Assembly: GCA_013390605.1 (NCBI GenBank) | Contig: JACAUB010000001.1 | Coordinates: forward strand, 3,663,786 to 3,727,785 | Direction: 5' to 3' | DNA from: Bacteroidota bacterium | GTDB taxonomy: Bacteria; Bacteroidota; Bacteroidia; Bacteroidales; Cfx3-03 | Length of the DNA stretch: 64,000 nt | Shown: positions 27,816 through 36,124 of the stretch, one piece after another | Numbering within the stretch: the stretch's first letter is position 1 | How the letters are laid out: each line of letters starts with the position of its first letter | The notes under the pieces: generated by a model | The model's database searches: none | The model's input: only the letters and a program-made list of their open reading frames with translations | Told to the model about the DNA's origin: nothing | Made by a program: the position numbers and the translations under genes

Positions 27816-28838
27816 TTATGCCCTTTCAGCTATTCTTTTTTCCCAGTTCCACGATGTACGCATCATTTCATCCAGACCAATCTCAGCTTTCCAGCCCAAT
27901 TCTTCATTCGCAAACGAAGTGTCAGCCCAAACCTTTTCAACATCACCCGCACGGCGAGCAACAATTTTGTAGTTCAGTTTAACATTATTAATGCGTTCAA
28001 AAGCCTCAATAACCTCAAGTACTGAAAACCCATTACCTGTTCCAAGGTTAAACACCTCCATGTTCTTTTTATTCTTCCCATTAATCAATCGATTAACAGC
28101 AACAACATGTGCTTTAGCAAGGTCCACAACATGCAGATAATCACGAACTGCAGTACCATCAGGAGTAGAATAATCACTACCATAAACACTTAAACATTCG
28201 CGTTTACCAATAGCAGTTTGAGTAATAAAAGGAATAAGGTTATTTGGAACCCCTAAAGGCAACTCCCCTATTAATGCAGACTCATGTGCCCCAATTGGAT
28301 TGAAATAACGTAGAGCAATGGTTTTAATATCTGTAGCCGCCGTTGTAAATTCAATAATCTCTTCGCACATCTGCTTTGTATTTCCATAAGGCGACCATGC
28401 TTTTTTAATCGGAGCAGTTTCTTTTACAGGCAACTCATCTGGTTGGCCATAAACCGTACACGATGATGAGAAAACAAGATTCTGAATATTGTGAATGCGC
28501 ATCGCCTCCATAATATTAATCAGCGACTGAACATTGTTTCTGTAATAGGCAAGCGGCTTTGTCATCGATTCGCCAACAGCTTTATAGGCAGCAAAATGAA
28601 TGATACCGTCAATATCTGAATGGCGTGCAAAGAAATCAGCAGTAGCAACTTCAGCCGCCAGATCAAAGTTTTCAAAGTACGGTCTTATACCGCTAATCTT
28701 TTCAATATTATCCAACACCTCAATATTCGAATTCGAAAGGTTGTCAACTACTAATACCTCAAAGCCCTGTTGTTGAAGCTCTACTACGGTGTGCGAACCA
28801 ATATATCCGGTACCACCTGTTACAAGAATTTTCTTCAT
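27816..28838 (-). CDS. galE: UDP-glucose 4-epimerase
   Basis: SDR enzyme interconverting UDP-glucose and UDP-galactose (and sometimes the GlcNAc forms). The Rossmann motif VTGGTGYIGSH lies at residues 5-15; catalytic SSSCTVYG and YGNTK (Tyr-x3-Lys) are present; the C-terminal region with NLGTGNGFSVLEV is typical. Length 340 is normal. It is in the same orientation as rfbB but probably separated from it by a terminator. Its role is in envelope polysaccharides or galactose metabolism. Confidence 0.96.
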   Translation of the reverse strand: MKKILVTGGTGYIGSHTVVELQQQGFEVLVVDNLSNSNIEVLDNIEKISGIRPYFENFDLAAEVATADFFARHSDIDGIIHFAAYKAVGESMTKPLAYYRNNVQSLINIMEAMRIHNIQNLVFSSSCTVYGQPDELPVKETAPIKKAWSPYGNTKQMCEEIIEFTTAATDIKTIALRYFNPIGAHESALIGELPLGVPNNLIPFITQTAIGKRECLSVYGSDYSTPDGTAVRDYLHVVDLAKAHVVAVNRLINGKNKKNMEVFNLGTGNGFSVLEVIEAFERINNVKLNYKIVARRAGDVEKVWADTSFANEELGWKAEIGLDEMMRTSWNWEKRIAERA

Positions 28839-28943
28839 TTGGATTTATGATTTATATTATTGATCCTATTGTTATCAAGTGCAAATTTAATAAATTCATA
28901 AACAGAATAAACTTATTAATATTTTTTATTATCTTTTTTACAG

Positions 28944-29522
28944 TTAATCAATTCGTGTAACCACACCCTCCTTCAACAGATAGTGCTGGTTACTCTCCGG
29001 ACAAACTGCAACACCCTCTTTATCAAAAGAAAGCCTATGTCCATATTCGCCAACCCAGCCTATCTGGCGAGCAGGATTTCCCACTACCAGGGCAAAGTTT
29101 GGAATTGTTTTTGTTACAACGGCTCCAGCACCGATGAAAGCAAACTCGCCAATATCATGACCACATACTATCGTAGCATTGGCACCAATAGAGGCACCCC
29201 GTTTCACAATTGTCCTGGCATATTGGCCGCGACGGTTTATCGCACTTCGTGGATTAATCACATTAGTAAAAACCATTGAGGGACCCAAAAAGACATCATC
29301 CTCGCAGATAACGCCCGTATAGATCGAAACATTGTTCTGAACCTTCACATTTTTTCCTAAAACCACACCTGGTGATACCACAACATTCTGTCCGATATTA
29401 CAATTTTCACCTATCACACAATCGTTCATGATATGAGAGAAGTGCCAGATCTTAGCACCTTTACAAATCGTACAGCCCTCGTCTATGATAGCTGTTTCAT
29501 GAACAAAAAAATCTTTATCCAT
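28944..29522 (-). CDS. Hexapeptide-repeat N-acetyltransferase (WbpD/WlbB-like)
   Basis: Left-handed beta-helix acyltransferase; the closest known enzymes acetylate UDP-3-amino sugars in lipopolysaccharide or glycoprotein glycan synthesis. Imperfect hexapeptide repeats run through residues 10-150 (for example CVIGENCNIGQNVVVSPGVV), with the extended loop MVFTNVINPRSA characteristic of the WbpD-like branch. Length 192 fits. It is the gene downstream of a DegT aminotransferase, the enzyme that would supply the amino sugar, although a terminator lies between the two. Confidence 0.87.
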   Translation of the reverse strand: MDKDFFVHETAIIDEGCTICKGAKIWHFSHIMNDCVIGENCNIGQNVVVSPGVVLGKNVKVQNNVSIYTGVICEDDVFLGPSMVFTNVINPRSAINRRGQYARTIVKRGASIGANATIVCGHDIGEFAFIGAGAVVTKTIPNFALVVGNPARQIGWVGEYGHRLSFDKEGVAVCPESNQHYLLKEGVVTRID

Positions 29523-29561
29523 AATTTATTCTTTCGTCAAAAATACTCAAAAAGCAGATAT

Positions 29562-29586
29562 AAAAAAAGGGGACCGAGGTCCCCTT
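29562..29586 (-). terminator. Intrinsic terminator after the DegT aminotransferase
   Basis: An 8-bp stem AAGGGGAC/GTCCCCTT (29567-29574 with 29579-29586) has a four-base loop and is followed on the minus strand by TTTTTTTA. It partly isolates the downstream acetyltransferase. Confidence 0.85.
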
Positions 29587-29591
29587 CCATA

Positions 29592-30722
29592 TTATCGGTT
29601 TACATATTCAAGAACCGAAGTGGTAATCAGTGCTAATTGCTCTTCATCCAATTCAGTATGCATAGGCAAAGAAACCACATGTTTGCAAAGATGTTCTGTC
29701 ACAGGGAAGTCACCTTCTTTATAGCGAGGATCCAGATACGCTTTTTGCATGTGCAAAGGAACAGGGTAATAAATCATTGCAGGAATGCCTTTCGAACCAA
29801 GATGTTCTATCAATCCGGCACGATCAACGCCATCCAAAACCAATGTATATTGATGGAATACATGAGTTGAGTTCTTAAAATGAGCAGGCGTCTTAATCTT
29901 AGGATTATTAGCAAAAGCCTTACTATAATATGAAGCAGCATAACTACGTGCAGCACAATACTGATCAAGGTGTGGAAGTTTTACCTTCAAGATAGCAGCC
30001 TGAATACTATCCAGACGACTATTTACACCTACATAATCATGATAGTAACGAACCGTCATACCATGATTTACAACCACGCGAAGCTGTTTAGCCAATTCAT
30101 CATCATTGGTAAAGATAGCACCGCCATCACCATAACAACCCAGATTCTTTGAAGGGAAAAACGATGTACATCCCATGTGGGCAATCGTACCAGCCTTCTT
30201 TTTCGAACCATCTTTAAAAATATAATCAGCACCAATAGCCTGACAAGCATCTTCAATTACGAATAGATTATGCTTTTCGGCCAAAGCCATAATAGCATCC
30301 ATATCCGCACACTGTCCAAACAGATGTACCGGAACAACTGCTTTCGTTTTAGACGTAATAGCACGTTCGATAGCAGCAGGATCAATGTTGAAAGTATCAG
30401 GGTCAACGTCCACAACAATAGGCGTTAAACCTAACAAGGCAATCACCTCGGCAGTAGCAATAAAAGTAAACGAGGTCGTAATCACCTCATCACCTGGCTG
30501 AAGACCAAGCGCCATCATACATACCTGTAGTGCATCCGTACCGTTTCCGCAAGGAATAACGTGTTTAACGCCCAGATACGACTCTAAATCTTTTTGAAAT
30601 TGTTGAACTGCAGGACCATTAATAAATGCGGTTGAATCTATAACTTCATGAATAGCAGTATCGATTTCTCCCTTTATTTTTTCGTATTGACTCTTTAAGT
30701 CAACCATGTTTATTTTTCTCAT
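29592..30722 (-). CDS. DegT/DnrJ/EryC1/StrS sugar aminotransferase
   Basis: PLP enzyme that aminates keto-sugar nucleotides; WbpE-like members make the 3-amino sugar that a WbpD-like enzyme acetylates. The PLP lysine is K192 in FFPSKNLGCYGDGG, and the cofactor aspartate lies in IEDACQA (D158). Length 376 is normal. An alternative ATG five codons in (MVDLKSQYEKIK) is also plausible. A TATCTTTG box at 30764-30771 (minus) gives a leader of about 35 bases. With the acetyltransferase and rfbB it points to an acetamido-deoxysugar in a surface glycan. Confidence 0.92.
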   Translation of the reverse strand: MRKINMVDLKSQYEKIKGEIDTAIHEVIDSTAFINGPAVQQFQKDLESYLGVKHVIPCGNGTDALQVCMMALGLQPGDEVITTSFTFIATAEVIALLGLTPIVVDVDPDTFNIDPAAIERAITSKTKAVVPVHLFGQCADMDAIMALAEKHNLFVIEDACQAIGADYIFKDGSKKKAGTIAHMGCTSFFPSKNLGCYGDGGAIFTNDDELAKQLRVVVNHGMTVRYYHDYVGVNSRLDSIQAAILKVKLPHLDQYCAARSYAASYYSKAFANNPKIKTPAHFKNSTHVFHQYTLVLDGVDRAGLIEHLGSKGIPAMIYYPVPLHMQKAYLDPRYKEGDFPVTEHLCKHVVSLPMHTELDEEQLALITTSVLEYVNR

Positions 30723-30763
30723 GGAGAGAATGTTTAGAAAGGTGAGTTATTTTTATTTTTTTG

Positions 30764-30771
30764 CAAAGATA
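30764..30771 (-). promoter_or_regulatory. -7 box of the aminotransferase gene
   Basis: TATCTTTG on the minus strand matches TAnnTTTG exactly; no TTG is seen at the expected -33 distance. Confidence 0.45.
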
Positions 30772-30979
30772 GAATTAAATCATGATTTGAAGCCAGTTTT
30801 GTTATTCTATTCACAAGAGAAACCATAAAAAAGCATCAGCTTAAGGGCACATCGTTACAAACCACCCCTGTATCTATTGAAAAACATTCACAACGAATTG
30901 GAATGGAATATCCAACAATTCATTTTACTTTTGTTGTTTCAAAACGTAAATTGGTTTACGCTTGTTAACAACAACATTA

Positions 30980-32224
30980 ATGAATATCCTTTATCAACTA
31001 TCCATACAGATTTACACCCTCATCATTCGGATTGCCGCAATCTTCAATCCCAAAGCCAAACTGTGGATCTCGGGTCGAAAAGATATCTTTGAAAAGCTCG
31101 AACAAAAACTAGCGGGCAACACCCATCCACTCATCTGGTTACATTGTGCCTCATTGGGCGAATTCGAACAAGGCCGTCCTATCATAGAGTCGTTAAAAGA
31201 GCAGTTACCCGAAACACGCATTCTGTTAACCTTCTTTTCACCATCCGGATACGAGGTGAGAAAGAATTATGCCGAAGCCGATTATATCTTTTACCTCCCT
31301 GCCGACACCATCGGCAATGCCAAACGATTTATCAAGATCGTAAATCCCAAGGCAGTAATCTTTGTCAAATACGAATTCTGGTTTAACTATATCCAGCAAT
31401 TAAGCAAAAGGGACATCCCCATCATCATCGTTTCAGCTATCTTCCGACCAACCCAACACTTCTTTAAAAGCTATGGCGGGTGGTTTAGAAAAGGACTGGC
31501 CAAGATCAACCACTTCTATGTGCAGACCGAAGAGTCAGCCACACTATTACAGTCGATCGACATCAACCAGGTGACCATTAGTGGCGACACCCGGTTCGAC
31601 AGAGTAGCCGCCATAGCAGCGCAGTGTAAATCCTTCCCGTTAATCGAGCAGTTTAAAGGCGATCATAAAATCTTTCTGGCTGGCAGTAGTTGGCCTGCTG
31701 ATGAAGTTTTGATCAACACACTCTATCAGGAGAAGCTGAACCTCAAATACATCATCGCCCCACACGAAGTCCACGAAGAACATATAAAAGCCATCGAAAA
31801 ACAATTTTCTGGAGCCACCTTGCGTTATTCACAAGCAAATACTGCCAATATTTCGCAAGCCGAAGTTCTGATAATCGACAGCATAGGCATCCTATCCCAT
31901 CTATATCAATATGCCTATATCGCCTATATCGGAGGCGCCTTTGGCAAAGGACTTCACAACATTCTCGAAGCAGCAACCTTTGGCAAACCGGTCATCTTTG
32001 GACCTAATTATGAAAAGTTTAAAGAAGCCAAGGACCTGATTGCAAACGGAGGCGCTTTCTGCATTCATAATGCAGAAGAGCTTATCAAACAAACTTCTCA
32101 GTTGCTTTCAAATGAACAGGTCTACCACGAAGCATCCCAACAATGCCTCACCTACGTCAATTCCATGAAAGGCGCCACCCAACTAATCGTAGCCGCCATA
32201 AAGAAACTAAACCTCAAAAAATAA
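30980..32224 (+). CDS. waaA: 3-deoxy-D-manno-octulosonic acid (Kdo) transferase
   Basis: Membrane-associated GT30 glycosyltransferase adding Kdo to lipid A precursors. An N-terminal hydrophobic segment (residues 2-22) anchors it; the catalytic glutamate is in CASLGEFEQ near residue 60, and the CMP-Kdo-binding C-terminal half holds GGAFGKGLHNILEAA near 320-335. The frame begins at a TTG (30962), but the ATG at 30980 gives the usual N-terminus; 414 residues. It is divergent from the aminotransferase and followed by a strong terminator. Confidence 0.95.
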   Translation: MNILYQLSIQIYTLIIRIAAIFNPKAKLWISGRKDIFEKLEQKLAGNTHPLIWLHCASLGEFEQGRPIIESLKEQLPETRILLTFFSPSGYEVRKNYAEADYIFYLPADTIGNAKRFIKIVNPKAVIFVKYEFWFNYIQQLSKRDIPIIIVSAIFRPTQHFFKSYGGWFRKGLAKINHFYVQTEESATLLQSIDINQVTISGDTRFDRVAAIAAQCKSFPLIEQFKGDHKIFLAGSSWPADEVLINTLYQEKLNLKYIIAPHEVHEEHIKAIEKQFSGATLRYSQANTANISQAEVLIIDSIGILSHLYQYAYIAYIGGAFGKGLHNILEAATFGKPVIFGPNYEKFKEAKDLIANGGAFCIHNAEELIKQTSQLLSNEQVYHEASQQCLTYVNSMKGATQLIVAAIKKLNLKK

Positions 32225-32230
32225 CAAACC

Positions 32231-32267
32231 AAAAAGAGCCGACCCATATGGATCGGCTCTTTTTATT
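32231..32267 (+). terminator. Intrinsic terminator after waaA
   Basis: An 11-bp perfect stem AAAAGAGCCGA (32232-32242) with 32253-32263, ten-base loop, A-rich before and T-rich after, so it may act in both directions (also for the minus-strand cassette at 32306). Confidence 0.9.
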
Positions 32268-32305
32268 TCCGGACGAGTAAAGACACATGGTTCTGTGTCT
32301 TCACA

Positions 32306-32542
32306 TCACTCATCCTTCACCGCAGTCTGTGCCACAGAAGTAATGATACTACCACCCAGCACCAGATAGCCACCAATAGTGCCCACCACAGCAGGTAGCG
32401 CCACAGGCGAAGCCAATAAAGCAGCCCCGATCACCCCCATCACCAACCCAATGGTCCGCACCTTCTTAAAGAACGAAGGCGTAGGAGCTGTAATCCTTTC
32501 TAAGAACGTTAAATCAGAACGGGTTATATTACTCTTTTTCAT
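32306..32542 (-). CDS. Small membrane protein of unknown function (cassette gene 2)
   Basis: A 78-residue protein with a hydrophilic N-terminus (SDLTFLERITAPTPSFFKK) and two glycine/alanine-rich hydrophobic segments at about residues 30-46 and 50-70, a holin-like layout by size and topology only. I do not recognise a characterised family. It starts 10 bases after the stop of the 264-residue gene and shares its orientation and raised GC content, so the two form a unit. The region 32341-32460 is 53-60% GC by hand count, clearly above the window's usual level, which suggests transfer. Confidence 0.65.
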   Translation of the reverse strand: MKKSNITRSDLTFLERITAPTPSFFKKVRTIGLVMGVIGAALLASPVALPAVVGTIGGYLVLGGSIITSVAQTAVKDE

Positions 32543-32552
32543 GACAATGGGA

Positions 32553-33347
32553 TTAATAGATATCAGCCACCATCATGCTACTACCTTTGAGCGGGAGGTA
32601 ATGCGCACCATCGGTGCTGACATAAAACTCAACCCCCACACACTGGATGATACTACAGTCATCACCCACCACCGTACCTTCCGGGAAGGCCGCCTTGATC
32701 TCAGCCGTGAGAGCCGTACCGATAGGCGTATACTCAGAGTATTTAAACACACTCTGCCCGTTAAGCTCATTGGAAGCCTCATACCGATGACTCATTTCAG
32801 AGTAGGCATAATCACTGATTACACTCAGATGGTTCTGCACACGGAAGTGTGTAGCCCCTTTAGGGATCAATATAGGTTTAATCACAAGATCTGTCACTTT
32901 GAGGGTGGCATCCACCTTACCCACGGGATGACTACAGAGGAAGAAGAGCTTCAGACTCTCAGTCACACTCTCCAATACATTAAAGACCATCGTAGCGAGG
33001 GTAGGACGGGCCTCACTAAAGTAGATTCCTCTTTTTCCTTTCACCCCTTCGATATCTCTACGGTTCACCTCCTTCACGATACGCATAAGCCTACCGGTAA
33101 AGTTCTTATCTGTTTGATCGGGTAAGAGGTTAAGGAATCCGAGCCGGAGTGCTTTCACAGCCACGCCACAACCACCAAATTCTACCATATTTTCTCTGGT
33201 ACGTGCAAAGGCAGGGTTGGTCATGATTAAATCACGGTTGGCACCTCCTTTTTCACCGGCGTAGGTGTTTCCATCATGGAGGTTGACATAGTTTCGGATG
33301 CTTTTAAAGCTTCCGCGGTACTTAATAGCACCAGTTTGAATAGCCAT
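32553..33347 (-). CDS. Conserved protein of unknown function (cassette gene 1)
   Basis: A 264-residue protein without signal peptide or membrane helices. Its N-terminus resembles a group of uncharacterised Bacteroidota proteins I have seen that begin MAIQxGAIK and contain a GEKGG...NPAFARTREN...FGGCG stretch (here residues 31-65). No catalytic motif is visible. The frame is open to a GTG at 33368, but that codon lies in a leader hairpin, and the ATG at 33347 restores the group's usual start. It has its own promoter and is followed 10 bases later by a two-helix membrane protein. Function unknown. Confidence 0.7.
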   Translation of the reverse strand: MAIQTGAIKYRGSFKSIRNYVNLHDGNTYAGEKGGANRDLIMTNPAFARTRENMVEFGGCGVAVKALRLGFLNLLPDQTDKNFTGRLMRIVKEVNRRDIEGVKGKRGIYFSEARPTLATMVFNVLESVTESLKLFFLCSHPVGKVDATLKVTDLVIKPILIPKGATHFRVQNHLSVISDYAYSEMSHRYEASNELNGQSVFKYSEYTPIGTALTAEIKAAFPEGTVVGDDCSIIQCVGVEFYVSTDGAHYLPLKGSSMMVADIY

Positions 33348-33361
33348 TGTTTTAAGTTTAA

Positions 33362-33380
33362 AGGTCACAAAAAGTGACCT
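33362..33380 (-). promoter_or_regulatory. Leader hairpin of the 33 kb cassette
   Basis: AGGTCAC and GTGACCT (33362-33368, 33374-33380) form a perfect 7-bp stem with a five-base loop, 15 bases upstream of the ATG on the minus strand. It could regulate translation or mark an operator. Confidence 0.65.
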
Positions 33381-33409
33381 GGTTCGTAATTCAGTTTGTT
33401 TACATTCTC

Positions 33410-33454
33410 GTTGATCAACAAACCAAAATTACCACACCACTATCCCTATAACAA
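33410..33454 (-). promoter_or_regulatory. Promoter and palindrome of the 33 kb cassette
   Basis: On the minus strand TTG (33452-33454), a 20-base spacer and TAATTTTG (33424-33431) match the Bacteroidota consensus. The predicted start site (about 33418) falls in a perfect 10-bp palindrome GTTGATCAAC (33410-33419), a possible operator. The leader is about 70 bases. Confidence 0.62.
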
Positions 33455-33670
33455 TGATTATATACCGGACAAAACACGACATTATACGACAATTTAGGAC
33501 ACCTCTTTTATGTCCCCCGCAAATTTCAATTTCTTGTATATAAATCCGGGAACAAATATGAATGAACAATGCGGTTTGGTTGTATACAAATATATCATCC
33601 GATAAATCCGGCAAAGAATAGATTTAATAATACCGAACCTTTATATTTTTTACGTTTCTTGATTGATTTT
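33455..33670. other. Intergenic region without recognised feature
   Basis: Together with the cassette leader this makes a ~320-base gap between genes. Beyond the promoter elements listed, I see no gene or clear structure in it. Confidence 0.5.
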
Positions 33671-34696
33671 TTATCTGAAATTTCTTGCCGTATCTATCAT
33701 CATTTTCAGGTTTTCAGAAGGCGTATTGGGTGGAATGGCACAACCTGCATTTAGGATAAAACGATTTGAATTTTTATAGATTTCCAATAATTCCAACGTT
33801 TTTTTCTGTACATCATTTATGGTACCTAATGCTAAAACGCCACTGGGGTCAATGGTTCCTATGAGCGCTGTTGTATCATGGAGGGCCTCATAAATTTTAA
33901 TAGTATCTGTTTTGTAATCCAATTCCAAAGCATCAGCTCCGGTTAACATCATTTGATCCAGAATTACATCCGTATTTCCACAAACGTGTAAAGCGTATGC
34001 TATTCCTTTATGATGAGCCACTTCTACAATTTTCTTTTCATAAGGCATAGCGTATTTCGAATACATCTCAGGAGATATCATTTCGGGACCTGCCGGGCTA
34101 TCGCCATTAGAAACCATATCACAACCTGTTTGAGCCATTAGTTTTACAAATTGTGTAGTTGCATCAGTGCAATATTCCAGTAGATTTATCACTAATTCAT
34201 CCGTTTCCATCATCATAAAATCCATCATCCAATTTTGTGCGCCCCTCATCATGCTTGCTAATGAAAATGGTGCCTGGTCGCAGTTTCCACGAATATAAAT
34301 CTCATTTTTAAAGTAATCCTTTAATAAATGGACCGCTTCCAACCAGATTTGGATATACTTGTAATCTTCTACTTTGGCCGGTTTTAAATGAATAACATCC
34401 TCTAAATTTTCCACATTGCCAAAATGTGTCCGGGCAGCATCATTCACCGGAAAATCTACATGAACACCCACTGCTCCGGCTAATGTTGCAGTATCTACAT
34501 CTACCAATATGCCATCATATTGATATTTTTCGATTGCTGCAATAAAACATTCTGCAATAACTTTAGGGCTATTACGGTATTGTTCCATTGTAACACCACG
34601 TTCCCTGGCTGCCATCATAAAATTATGTAGCATTATTGGGGTTTTGTCTGAATGCAAACCTTTTAATGCAGCGCTTATTCTTTCATATCCGTTCAT
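33671..34696 (-). CDS. Uroporphyrinogen decarboxylase-family protein (MtaA/CmuA-like)
   Basis: TIM-barrel protein of the UroD superfamily. It has the zinc-site pattern of corrinoid/methylthiol methyltransferases (HVCGN near residue 236 and a cysteine in NAGCAIP near 317) rather than the arginine-rich porphyrin site of HemE, so porphyrin decarboxylation is unlikely. Length 341. It lies last in a minus-strand cluster with a sugar transporter, an epimerase and an alpha-mannosidase; UroD-like proteins are often found in Bacteroidota carbohydrate clusters, where their substrate is unknown. The 75-base gap to the transporter gene suggests one transcript. Confidence 0.8.
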   Translation of the reverse strand: MNGYERISAALKGLHSDKTPIMLHNFMMAARERGVTMEQYRNSPKVIAECFIAAIEKYQYDGILVDVDTATLAGAVGVHVDFPVNDAARTHFGNVENLEDVIHLKPAKVEDYKYIQIWLEAVHLLKDYFKNEIYIRGNCDQAPFSLASMMRGAQNWMMDFMMMETDELVINLLEYCTDATTQFVKLMAQTGCDMVSNGDSPAGPEMISPEMYSKYAMPYEKKIVEVAHHKGIAYALHVCGNTDVILDQMMLTGADALELDYKTDTIKIYEALHDTTALIGTIDPSGVLALGTINDVQKKTLELLEIYKNSNRFILNAGCAIPPNTPSENLKMMIDTARNFR

Positions 34697-34771
34697 AATG
34701 GTTACTGATTTAATCCTTTATTGTTAATAATTTCTGGCAGGTATGTTTTATAAATTTCATGGCACTAACTA

Positions 34772-36124
34772 TTAAAAAAGTACTTCTTTCTCAATCTGTT
34801 CAAGCGTCTTACCTTTCGTTTCAATAATATATTTTTTCAGATAAATAAATCCGATGAGGGTAACTGCTGCTAAAAAGATAAAAGCATAGCTCATTCCTAA
34901 CTGTTGTGCCGCCTGAGTAGTACCCAAAAGTGCTATTACGATTGGAAAGAAAAAATTGAGCGACGCACTAACTACCCAATTTGCAAAAGAGCCAATTGAT
35001 GCACCTCTTGCCCGGATTATGTTCGGGAACATTTCAGATAACAAAACCCAAACTACAACCCCTTGCGATGACGCAAAGAATGCGATATAGGCAACCAATA
35101 ATGCTACCAACCAATAACCTGCAATATTCCCAGTTAGCAGTCCGTAGCCAAACAAACCAAGAACGACAACCATTCCCATTTGTCCAAAAAGTAGTATTTT
35201 TTTTCTGCCAACCTTGTCTATAATCGCCATTGCGATAAGTGTGAATATCAAATTTGTAGCACCTAATATTACACTTTGAGCCATCGAAGAACTATTCGAA
35301 AAGCCAGCGATGCTGAATATTTGAGATGAATAATAAAACACAACTCCGATTCCCGTCAGCTGATTAAAAATACCTACAAATATTCCTATGAAAATTATTT
35401 TCCGATATGGCTTTTTGAATACATTTATTCTTTTCCCAGCTCTTTCTGTATGGATAGATTCCTGTATTTCGATAATCGTTTGTTCGGTATCTATCTCATG
35501 TGATGATAGTTCTTCAATATTTTTCTTTGCTTCCTCAAGTAGGCCTTTTTTAACCAGCCATCGGGGACTCTTTCTAATAACCATAAGCATAAGGAAGAAT
35601 GCGATAGCAGGAACAGCACCGCTAAAAAGCATCCATCGCCAATTATGATTACCAATATTGAGTAAAAAATAATTTGATAATAATGACAACAAAATCCCAA
35701 CCACAATAGCTAATTGAAAAGTAGCAGCCAATACACCTCTATGTTTTGGAGGCGAGATTTCTGAAATATAAACCGGACAGAGTACTGATGCACTTCCAAT
35801 AGCAAGACCACCAATAAATCGAAAAGCAATAAACACGCTTATAGTCATGGCTAATGCGCATCCAACGGAAGAAGCAAAAAACATGATAGCCAATAACTGA
35901 AGCATCAGTTTCGCTCCATATTTATCACATGGTTTACTGATAAAAAGTGTACCCAAGATACAACCGACCAACGCTGAACTCACTGTCCATCCCTGTATTG
36001 CAGGACTAAGCTGAAAATACTTTACCAAGTCAAGCATTGCACCATTAATAATAACAGTATCGTAGCCAAATAGCAAGCCACCCAAGGCCGCAGCTATTGT
36101 ACATCTCAAAAGAATCTTATTCAT
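34772..36124 (-). CDS. MFS sugar:H+ symporter (sugar porter family)
   Basis: Twelve-helix inner-membrane transporter of the SP family (XylE/GLUT type). Signatures: GGLLFGYDTVIINGA in helix 1, RFIGGLAIGSASVLCPVYISEI after helix 4-5, the loop-8/9 motif DKVGRKK, and the C-terminal ETKGKTLEQIE. Length 450 is normal. Its start overlaps the end of the upstream epimerase gene by eight bases, so the two are coupled; the likely cargo is the mannose, mannobiose or epimerised sugar released by the neighbouring enzymes. That assignment is inference. Confidence 0.93.
   Translation of the reverse strand: MNKILLRCTIAAALGGLLFGYDTVIINGAMLDLVKYFQLSPAIQGWTVSSALVGCILGTLFISKPCDKYGAKLMLQLLAIMFFASSVGCALAMTISVFIAFRFIGGLAIGSASVLCPVYISEISPPKHRGVLAATFQLAIVVGILLSLLSNYFLLNIGNHNWRWMLFSGAVPAIAFFLMLMVIRKSPRWLVKKGLLEEAKKNIEELSSHEIDTEQTIIEIQESIHTERAGKRINVFKKPYRKIIFIGIFVGIFNQLTGIGVVFYYSSQIFSIAGFSNSSSMAQSVILGATNLIFTLIAMAIIDKVGRKKILLFGQMGMVVVLGLFGYGLLTGNIAGYWLVALLVAYIAFFASSQGVVVWVLLSEMFPNIIRARGASIGSFANWVVSASLNFFFPIVIALLGTTQAAQQLGMSYAFIFLAAVTLIGFIYLKKYIIETKGKTLEQIEKEVLF

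Noticed and set aside
32379..33125. A 248-residue open frame on the plus strand opposite the 33-kb cassette.
   Set aside because: It lies antisense across both cassette genes, is unusually rich in His and Thr, and has no promoter or homologous features. The minus-strand frames have a consensus promoter, coupling and sensible protein composition.
33671..34696. Annotation as HemE (uroporphyrinogen decarboxylase in heme synthesis).
   Set aside because: It has the Cys/His zinc-site pattern of MtaA/CmuA-like methyltransferases and sits in a sugar operon, not with heme genes.
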